Positions 58,801 to 64,000 of a DNA stretch of 64,000 nucleotides are shown piece after piece; position 1 is the first letter of the stretch; each line of letters opens with the position of its first letter. Origin of the DNA: Nitrospirales bacterium LBB_01 (lineage in GTDB: Bacteria > Nitrospirota > Thermodesulfovibrionia > Thermodesulfovibrionales > Magnetobacteriaceae); the NCBI GenBank assembly GCA_004376055.2, contig CP049016.1, positions 3,162,001-3,226,000 on the forward strand, in the 5' to 3' direction. The notes under the pieces were generated by a model that had not been told where the DNA came from, made no database searches, and was given only the letters and a program-made list of their open reading frames with translations. The translations under genes were made by a program, and so were the position numbers.

Positions 58801-58880
58801 ATAATTTTCTTAGAATTGTTGTCAATGCAAGCCCAGCCAATAGAATTTGTACCCAAATCAAGCCCAAGTTTGTAAGTCAT
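55872..58880 (-). CDS. cas9: Cas9 endonuclease, compact type II-C
   Basis: A 1002-residue RNA-guided nuclease, shorter than Neisseria Cas9 and close to Campylobacter Cas9. RuvC-I is GLDLGTNSIGWAC (D8), the Arg-rich bridge helix is RRLKRQLRRQYERKCQRRDN, RuvC-II has INIEMTREL (E474), HNH has FEIEHIIPYSRSMDDSFMN (H553) and RuvC-III has HRQHAIDAIVIALTE (H680, D683). All catalytic residues are intact. It is the first gene of a cas9-cas1-cas2 operon without csn2 or cas4, hence II-C. Its promoter probably lies in the tracrRNA anti-repeat region immediately upstream. Confidence 0.97.
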   Translation of the reverse strand: MTYKLGLDLGTNSIGWACIDNNSKKIIDAGVRIFQEGVDRTTSGSEISKNATRRLKRQLRRQYERKCQRRDNLTVKLKEYQMFSDDSALMFYAMNPYELRTHGLDSQLSKLEFGRVLLHLSKRRGFKSSRKSQGEDVKKDTAFKEELRRLPEEIKANNCRTLGEYLYSLQVKGEKVRCRHTERKLYEQEFELLWEKQSSYYPELTQEMRDDLRDHDIFFQRPLKSVASLIGNCTLEPNKKRCPKSAFEFQLFRILEQVNRLNYKNENHDEIKFYRTPDEEFSPETKDRRDKLIALLKSKEKCSFKDIRKQLKLEEADFKIEQNDDDFLIGDKTSHSFRKIFKKTWDTYSDVEKEKILQVINFAHDNSWLRTYASEKWGLDEKAVKAVVKIALEAGYANFSLKAINKILPFLLDGLNLHDAKVKAGYESSRGERSEIEIIKNIRNPIVSKTLYELLALVNRLEKTYGAPELINIEMTRELKASKKQREDIRKKNYENKRINEKAADALTALGKTPNNEAIVKYKLWQECKEHCPYTGFRISITDLFSSAFEIEHIIPYSRSMDDSFMNLTLCHVDENRRKSNRTPFECYNGSPQYDEILQRIKVLPKAKQRKFMLKEIDDDFASRQLNDTAYMSREAVSLLSKYKVQPSKGQATAKLRHLWGLNSVLSQSSEKNRNDHRQHAIDAIVIALTEVKTIQKLSRYSKYDRKPTLDRFPAPWEYFRNDVSEAINKLTVSIRVNKRLRGQLHEETFYGYTGRKNDKKMPIFRVRKNIEDIKLSKIDEIADPKIREIVKNAIEEAERREAEKKANAYTTQRDKSAEDTKVAIEAFLPTKDGRKIPIKKVIIYIPSGNMIELPGRTNNKTFVAPGANHHIVIYRYKDNKGNVKQGGEVCTFFDAVKRFRHGEKVIRKDLGENKEFLYSLSINEMFLLDVDENEFSLDPQNYKELSKKLYRVQKISSSTQITIRRHFEATLDEKTPCPYPNTLKGIKVVVDRLGRITKAND

Positions 58881-58904
58881 CTCATTCCCCCTAATATTTT
58901 TTAC

Positions 58905-58933
58905 TTGACATATTTATAGAAATATGTTAAAGT
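58905..58933 (+). promoter_or_regulatory. Promoter of the tracrRNA
   Basis: TTGACA (58905-58910) is followed after 17 bp by TAAAGT (58928-58933). The predicted start near 58940 coincides with the first base of the anti-repeat. The promoter lies in the short gap between cas9 and the tracrRNA, which point away from each other. Confidence 0.7.
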
Positions 58934-58939
58934 ATAGAT

Positions 58940-59046
58940 AGTATAACATATCAGTGCCTGGAGTTTCCCATAATAAAGGGTTAATCTCCCAGGACACCCC
59001 AGCTTATGTTGGGGACCCGAGCTCCTGTTCGCAGGGGCTCTTTTTA
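58940..59046 (+). ncRNA. tracrRNA of the type II-C system
   Basis: The first 22 bases (58940-58961) pair with the 3' two-thirds of the CRISPR repeat: 21 Watson-Crick pairs and one G-U. After a five-base bulge, CCCATAAT (58968-58975) pairs with the first eight repeat bases (GTTGTGGG), with two G-U pairs. Downstream come a GGG/CCC stem (58978-58990), a CCCCA/TGGGG hairpin, and a nine-bp stem with a TTCG loop followed by TTTTT (terminator). This is the normal layout of a tracrRNA tail. It lies on the strand opposite cas9, 60 bases from the cas9 start. Confidence 0.9.
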
Positions 59047-59160
59047 TTATTGGCTTTTACCGGCTGATAAAAACAACAACCCATGATTTCTCACGTAGGG
59101 CGTGCAGTAATCTAAACCTTATACCAAGTAGCTCCCAAAAAGATAATATAATGGTGGGGA

Positions 59161-59280
59161 AAAAGGACTGGATTCCCGCTCGTAGGCGGGAATGACAAAG
59201 GAGTGCGATTTTACAGGGAACCTTTAGGGGAGGTCATTCCTTTTCCTTTCTCGTCTTTCCTGCGAAGGCAGGAATCCAGT
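59161..59280. repeat. Dispersed repeat, copy B
   Basis: A second copy of the compound palindrome at 23641. The left arm (59161-59200) is identical to copy A over about 40 bases; the right arm (59251-59279) repeats the TGCGAAGGCAGGAATCC part; the middle again contains GTCATTCCTTT. The spacer between the arms differs. The remaining parts of the gap 59047-59160 and 59281-59361 show nothing else recognisable. Confidence 0.8.
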
Positions 59281-59361
59281 TTTTTATTTATATCTTTGAG
59301 CGCAACTCAGTATTAAAGGTAAAACTCATTGACAGTTGAATTATAGGAAAAACTTACTACT

Positions 59362-60111
59362 TTACGGTTTATTATTTTCAAATATTTTGTAATTTGCGAT
59401 TCTTTTCTTTTGAAAAAAGTACTGCAACGATGTTCCCATAACACCGATTCCATAGGTGACGCTTCGGGAGAAATTTATAGAGGATGCCTCTTCAAAATAC
59501 TTGGTCGGACAGCTAATCTCTCCGATTTTAAACCCAAAGTGCAGCGCCTGCACTATCATCTGATTATCAAAGATGAAATCGTCCGAATTATTTTCAAACG
59601 GTATGGTTTCAAGCACAGCTCTACTGAACGCTCTAAACCCTGTGTGGTACTCTGAAAGTTTAATGCCAAGAAAGATATTTTCAAAGAATGTCAAAAACCT
59701 GTTGGAGACATATTTGTATGAGGGCATTCCGCCCTTTAGCGCATCGCCGCCCAAAATTCTTGAGCCAAGCGCAACATCGTAATGACCGGAGATAACCATT
59801 GCGGCAAGCGCCGTCACAAGTTTTGGCGAATACTGATAGTCCGGGTGCAGCATCACGATTACATCAGCCCCGCCAACAAGTGCATTTTTATAGCACGTCT
59901 TTTGATTGCCGCCATAACCGAGATTTTTTTCGTGAACGATTACCTTAAGACCAAGTTTTCTTGCCACCTCAGGAGTGCTGTCTTTTGAGGCATCATCAAC
60001 AACTATTATCTCATCCACATACTCGTGAGGTATCTCATCATAAGTCTGCTGTAGAGTTTTCTCAGCATTATACGCCGGCATAACAACAGCTATTTTTTTT
60101 CCTAAAAGCAT
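59362..60111 (-). CDS. Family 2 glycosyltransferase (dolichol-phosphate mannosyltransferase-like)
   Basis: A 249-residue GT2 enzyme resembling polyprenol-phosphate sugar synthases. VVMPAYNAEKTLQQTYDEIP, IIVVDDASKDSTPEVAR, GYGGNQKTCYKNAL and MLHPDYQYSPKLV are typical, with ALGSRILGGDALKGGMP later. No C-terminal membrane span is seen, so it is a soluble or peripheral type. It would make a lipid-linked sugar donor for GT-C transferases such as the two in this window. It is monocistronic. Confidence 0.88.
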   Translation of the reverse strand: MLLGKKIAVVMPAYNAEKTLQQTYDEIPHEYVDEIIVVDDASKDSTPEVARKLGLKVIVHEKNLGYGGNQKTCYKNALVGGADVIVMLHPDYQYSPKLVTALAAMVISGHYDVALGSRILGGDALKGGMPSYKYVSNRFLTFFENIFLGIKLSEYHTGFRAFSRAVLETIPFENNSDDFIFDNQMIVQALHFGFKIGEISCPTKYFEEASSINFSRSVTYGIGVMGTSLQYFFQKKRIANYKIFENNKP

Positions 60112-60181
60112 ACGGTTATCCTTTTATAACATAACAATATCCGCATTTACAAGACTCCTTATAACATCCTAAACTTTTCTC

Positions 60182-60210
60182 TTGACAAAACACATTATTT
60201 ACATTACCAT
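60182..60210 (+). promoter_or_regulatory. Sigma70-type promoter of the sensory module
   Basis: TTGACA (60182-60187) and TACCAT (60205-60210) are 17 bp apart. The expected transcript starts near 60217, giving an untranslated leader of about 110 bases. This leader can form a seven-bp stem CACTATG/CATAGTG and a shorter CCGT/ACGG stem; no known riboswitch motif is visible. Confidence 0.55.
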
Positions 60211-60327
60211 ACATCATAAGTACGTGTGCCGTTAGGGTTTTCCTTTGACGGGCTACTGGCTGGAATAGGCTTGGGACACTATGAAGCGGCAATTGGTCAG
60301 AAACTGCATAGTGCGGCCTTATAAAGT

Positions 60328-61260
60328 ATGGAGAGAGATGATTTGAAACGCTTGGGATGTTTTATTGTTGTACCGCTATCGTTGATGTTGCTTTTTGCTT
60401 TTGCCAAACCTTTGAGTGCTGAGGACGTAGTGGTGATTGAGGGAGCCGCAGTGAAACCTTTTGAGGAGGCACTAAAGGGATTTGAGCATAATTGCGGATG
60501 CAATGTAAAAGGAGTGCTGGCTCTGGATATGAAAGATGCTGATCCTATGGCTTTTATAGAAAAGCTCAAGCCTGATAAGGTCGTGGCAATTGGTGAGGAG
60601 GCACTTAAGAGCGTTAAAAATATAACAAATAAGCAGGTTATTTATATGATGGTCTTAAATCCAACGCTATATACAGCCGGAAAAAGTAATTTTACAGGAA
60701 TTAGCATGATTATTCCTCCGGCCAAACAGTTAAGGGCGATAAGGAGCGTGTTTCCTAACGTTGACCGACTTGGGGTACTGTATAATCCTGAAAACTCTGA
60801 AAATATAGTCCGCACTGCCCGTAGCGTTGCCGCAAGTATGGGTTTTGAAATCATAACACATGAAGTACACTCCCCAAAAGATATACCTGGCGCTCTCAAC
60901 GCTATAAAACACAAGATAGAAGCCCTATGGCTTATACCGGATGTGACCGTAGCACCGCCTGAGATGATAGAGCTCTATGAGCTTTTTTCTGTTCACTACA
61001 ATAAGCCGCTGTTTACTTTTGCAGATAAACACTTAGAGCGCGGCGCCTCGTTGTCTGTCTCGATATCACCGGTTGATATTGGAAAACAGGCGGGTGAAAT
61101 TTTAAAAAACAGCTATGCCAATAAAAGTAATCTTCACGATGTGACTGTCGCAAAGGTATCTCTAAATCCAGTGGTGGCTACCAAGATGGTTTTGGTTATA
61201 AATGAGCCGTTTAGAAAAGAAAACACTGTTTTTATGGATATCTCACAGCTTAAACGTTAA
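60328..61260 (+). CDS. Periplasmic ABC-type substrate-binding protein (PF04392-like)
   Basis: A 310-residue exported protein with a signal peptide (LIVVPLS-like hydrophobic core near residues 8-27, cleavage near LSAED). The body resembles the PF04392 substrate-binding family (DRLGVLYNPENSENIVRTARSVAASMGFEIITHEV, then FTFADKHLERGASLSVSISPVDIGKQAGEIL), including the TrpX-type branch. No permease or ATPase follows; instead a histidine kinase gene starts 30 bases later. It therefore probably acts as a ligand sensor for the kinase. Confidence 0.8.
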   Translation: MERDDLKRLGCFIVVPLSLMLLFAFAKPLSAEDVVVIEGAAVKPFEEALKGFEHNCGCNVKGVLALDMKDADPMAFIEKLKPDKVVAIGEEALKSVKNITNKQVIYMMVLNPTLYTAGKSNFTGISMIIPPAKQLRAIRSVFPNVDRLGVLYNPENSENIVRTARSVAASMGFEIITHEVHSPKDIPGALNAIKHKIEALWLIPDVTVAPPEMIELYELFSVHYNKPLFTFADKHLERGASLSVSISPVDIGKQAGEILKNSYANKSNLHDVTVAKVSLNPVVATKMVLVINEPFRKENTVFMDISQLKR

Positions 61261-61290
61261 TCGGTTACTTCTGCTCAATTTTTTACTAAA

Positions 61291-63279
61291 ATGAATTTTC
61301 TTTTAAAAGAGGGCAGGGCTAAGAAATTCAGGGAGAGTTTCGCTGCTAAAGTCTATGCCGTTGTCACTGTTTTTATTATATTAGTATCGGTGGTTTTTGT
61401 CACCATAATAGTACGCGGACAGTACAAACAGCTAATGGAAAATAGTATAACAAAGGGGACTCTGCTTGCCAAATTGCTGGCTTATAACAGCCGGCTTGGA
61501 GTGTTTTCAGAAAGTGAAACTATCTTGACAGATGCCGTTGATGCTATAAAAAGGCAAAACGATGTGGTCTATGTATCAATTTATAATAGTGATGCTAAAC
61601 TTCTTACAAAGTACGTAAATGGTCAACTCTATAAAGACACTTCAGATGATCATAATGAAATTGATAAAATAATAGAACAACTTAAAAAAGAAAAAAGTCT
61701 CTTTTTCACCGAAGGCAAAAACGTATTATGCTTTTGGGCGCCTGTGCTATCCGATTATGCTGGGGATGACTATTTGCAGGTAGTTGCCGGTAAATCAAAA
61801 TTGCTTGGTTTTGTTGAAATCTGTCTGACTACGACAACTCTTAAAGCACAAATAATCGGTCTTTTTTTAAGAAGCATACTTATGAGTGTTTTTTTTCTCT
61901 TAATAGCCTTGTCAATTACATTTGTTATCCTTAGAAAAATTATACGACCGGTGATAGATCTAACAAGCTGCATGAGGGAGTTTGGTGAAACCGGCACCTT
62001 AACCGGAGAGCTCCCTATCACTGCCCAAGATGAAATTGGTCATTTATCAATGGCTTTTACTAAAATGATAGATGATCTTCATGCCAAAGAGAATGAAAAG
62101 CATGTAATGGAGGAACATCTGATAAACTCTCAAAAAATGGAGGCTATCGGCACTCTGGCTGGAGGTATCGCACATAATTTTAACAACGTGCTGACCGTGT
62201 TTGCATCAAAACTTGCCGTGGCTAAAAACCTCCTGCCTAAGACGCATGACGCATATGCAAGACTTATACAGGCAGAAGACACAATAGGCAAGGCAAAATA
62301 TTTGTCTAACCAGCTTTTTACTTTTGCCCGCGGCGGCTCTCCAATAAAAGAGGCAGCCTCAATAGGCTCTCTTATTGAAGAGACGGTGCCGCTTATCATG
62401 GCAGGCTCTCGGTTAAACTATGAACTGGAGATAGCAGAGGATTTGTGTTTAGCGATGATTGACAAGGACCAGATGCGGCAAGTAATCAATAATCTGCTCT
62501 CCAATTCTAAAGATGCAGTAAAAGACAGAGGATCCATTACGGTTAGAGCACGGAACGCTAAACTGACAGACCATATTGCAGTGCCTTCAAACGGGATGTA
62601 TATTAAGATTGATTTTATGGATACAGGCATTGGGATAATAGAGGACAATTTAAGCAAAATATTTACTCCATTTTTTACTACAAAACGCAATGGGCGCGGT
62701 CTTGGACTAACCATTGCACATTCCATAGTGAAAAAGCATGGCGGAGAGGTTATAATTACATCAGAGCATGGGAAGTGGACGCTCTGTGAGGTCTATGTAC
62801 CTGCCACCTGTGAGTTGGGTGCAACAGTGGCTATAGAATCAGCAAAAACCAGTGATTTCTCAATAAGTGAACCGGTTGAAGTATCCGCAGCAGAACAAAA
62901 AAGGATACTTCTGCTTGAAGATAATGATGAGATACGGACATGGGTGGGGCTTGTATTGCGTGACAGCGGCTACAGAGTGTCAATGGCAAGGGATGGTCTT
63001 GAGGCACTGTATCTGTATAATGAGGGCAAGCTACAGGGGCAGCCGTTTGATGTGGTGGTAGTGGATTTAGTGATAGAGGATGGTATGGGAGGCAAGGAGG
63101 CGATGGAGGAACTTCTGAAGGCTGATCCTGATGTTAAGGCGATAGTGGCAAGCGGTTATTCTGATGACCCTGTGATGGCTGAGTATAAAAGGTATGGCTT
63201 TAAAGCGTGTGTGTCAAAACCCTACGGTATGGATCAATTATTGGATGCGATTGAGTTTGCGTCGGATACGGGCAGATGA
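61291..63279 (+). CDS. Membrane sensor histidine kinase with C-terminal receiver domain
   Basis: A 662-residue hybrid kinase. TM1 (about 20-43) and TM2 (about 188-212) flank an extracytoplasmic sensor domain; HAMP follows (about 213-266). The HisKA region has the phosphorylated His in LAGGIAHNFNNVLTVF (about H294), followed by a catalytic domain (VINNLLSNSKDAV, FMDTGIGIIEDNLSKIFTPFFTTKRNGRGLGLTIAH). A receiver ends the chain (about 535-660; VVVVDLVIEDGMGG has the Asp). The adjacent binding protein and NtrC-type regulator suggest one signalling operon. Confidence 0.9.
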   Translation: MNFLLKEGRAKKFRESFAAKVYAVVTVFIILVSVVFVTIIVRGQYKQLMENSITKGTLLAKLLAYNSRLGVFSESETILTDAVDAIKRQNDVVYVSIYNSDAKLLTKYVNGQLYKDTSDDHNEIDKIIEQLKKEKSLFFTEGKNVLCFWAPVLSDYAGDDYLQVVAGKSKLLGFVEICLTTTTLKAQIIGLFLRSILMSVFFLLIALSITFVILRKIIRPVIDLTSCMREFGETGTLTGELPITAQDEIGHLSMAFTKMIDDLHAKENEKHVMEEHLINSQKMEAIGTLAGGIAHNFNNVLTVFASKLAVAKNLLPKTHDAYARLIQAEDTIGKAKYLSNQLFTFARGGSPIKEAASIGSLIEETVPLIMAGSRLNYELEIAEDLCLAMIDKDQMRQVINNLLSNSKDAVKDRGSITVRARNAKLTDHIAVPSNGMYIKIDFMDTGIGIIEDNLSKIFTPFFTTKRNGRGLGLTIAHSIVKKHGGEVIITSEHGKWTLCEVYVPATCELGATVAIESAKTSDFSISEPVEVSAAEQKRILLLEDNDEIRTWVGLVLRDSGYRVSMARDGLEALYLYNEGKLQGQPFDVVVVDLVIEDGMGGKEAMEELLKADPDVKAIVASGYSDDPVMAEYKRYGFKACVSKPYGMDQLLDAIEFASDTGR

Positions 63280-63286
63280 TGCAGCT

Positions 63287-64000
63287 ATGAGCACAGAGCA
63301 GATACTCATAATAGATGATGACATAACGCTTGTGGAAAGCATCGGAGATGTTATGATATCAGTCGGCTACAGGGTGTTAAGTGCGCCAAACGGCCATGAC
63401 GGGATAGAATTATTTAAGCGTGGCGGAGTATCTGCGGTTCTGTTGGATTTAGTGATGGATGGCATCGGAGGGATTGAAACACTACAGGAATTAAAAAAGA
63501 TAAATGCGGACGTACCTGTAATAATAGTAACTGGCTACGCTGACATTCAATCTGCCGTAGAGGCGACAAAACTGGGTGCGTACGATTTCGTAGTGAAGCC
63601 GCCTGATTTTGACAAGTTGATAATAACTCTGGCTCACGGGATACAGCAGTTGCAGTTAACGCAGGAGACGAGGGCGTTAAAAGGCGCAGTGGATACGTCT
63701 TTAGAGAGTCAGTTAGGCAAAAGCCGCTCTATGAGCAAACTTATAGCGGATATTCAGCAGGTAGCGGCAAGCAGCTTTTCAATAATTCTGCAGGGTGAGA
63801 CAGGCACCGGTAAATCATACATAGCGCGGATAATTCACAACCTGAGCGCAAGGGCAGGCAAACCGTTTGTGAAAGTTGACATTGGGAGCTTAGCAGAGGG
63901 CGTGGTGGAGAGTGAACTGTTTGGTCATGAGAGGGGTGCATTTACGGGAGCGGACAAAAAAACAAGGGGATTTTTTGAGGCTGCCAATGGCGGCACAATC
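63287..64000 (+). CDS. NtrC-type sigma54-dependent response regulator (3' end outside window)
   Basis: Starts at the ATG at 63287, seven bases after the kinase stop. The receiver domain (residues about 4-120) reads EQILIIDDDITLVESIG, with the phosphoacceptor Asp in VLLDLVMDGIGG and the late KPPDF Lys. The AAA+ domain begins about residue 135 (SRSMSKLIADIQQVA) and shows Walker A GETGTGKS and the sigma54 contact loop HERGAFTGADK. Translation is open to the window end, so the DNA-binding tail is not seen. It probably activates sigma54 promoters in response to the upstream kinase. Confidence 0.93.
   Translation, partial: MSTEQILIIDDDITLVESIGDVMISVGYRVLSAPNGHDGIELFKRGGVSAVLLDLVMDGIGGIETLQELKKINADVPVIIVTGYADIQSAVEATKLGAYDFVVKPPDFDKLIITLAHGIQQLQLTQETRALKGAVDTSLESQLGKSRSMSKLIADIQQVAASSFSIILQGETGTGKSYIARIIHNLSARAGKPFVKVDIGSLAEGVVESELFGHERGAFTGADKKTRGFFEAANGGTI

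Noticed and set aside
60281-60346. Leader peptide (21 codons) before the periplasmic binding protein
   Set aside because: It has no ribosome binding site, no codon bias and runs into the next gene's start; it is probably chance.

Overview
The window looks like a contiguous chromosomal segment of a free-living, Gram-negative, flagellated and respiring bacterium. The mix of complete chemotaxis and phospho-relay genes, a Hyf-like membrane complex, a 12-haem periplasmic cytochrome, ABC-type O-polysaccharide export and widespread HD-GYP/HDOD signalling would fit Nitrospirota or a neighbouring deep lineage. That placement is an impression from gene content only; no marker gene here proves it.

Layout. 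1-2429: end of cheR, then cheD and cheB. 2622-4541: a BrnT/BrnA-like toxin-antitoxin pair abutting hisD. 4543-5532: an HD-GYP protein. 5658-14092 (minus): a hyfBCEFGI-like operon with its own promoter, split by a PIN-toxin cassette, whose large subunit lacks the Ni ligands. 14112-15842: a TPR glycosyltransferase. 16020-25098 (plus): housekeeping genes (ROK kinase, lepA, lepB, ribE, ribBA, ribH, nusB, a phosphoesterase, purB). 25139-29682: a KimA-like transporter, a GT2 enzyme and an HDOD-GAF protein. 29821-29885: two parS-like sites. 29903-41857 (minus): a polysaccharide operon reading wzm, wzt-methyltransferase, an 1855-residue multi-glycosyltransferase, a PAP2-glycosyltransferase fusion and UDP-glucose dehydrogenase. 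42084-50557: a chemoreceptor, aroD, a hybrid kinase, ksgA, an ASCH-like protein and a heptosyltransferase. 50602-52401: the dodecahaem cytochrome.

52477-59046 is a complete type II-C CRISPR-Cas locus: an array of 27 full repeats plus one decayed repeat, a structured leader, cas2, cas1, a compact 1002-residue cas9 with all nuclease residues, and a tracrRNA that I could identify base by base on the strand opposite cas9. Each repeat contains a promoter-like sequence (TTGCTA, 16 bp, TATACT with an extended TGT), so crRNAs are probably transcribed one by one, as known for Neisseria and Campylobacter. The array also contains the same spacer twice and a 1-nt spacer.

59362-64000: a GT2 glycosyltransferase, then a periplasmic binding protein, a hybrid histidine kinase and an NtrC-type regulator that runs off the window and probably form one sensory module. 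Several dispersed palindromic repeats sit in the intergenic gaps. I saw no rRNA, tRNA, insertion sequence or prophage.
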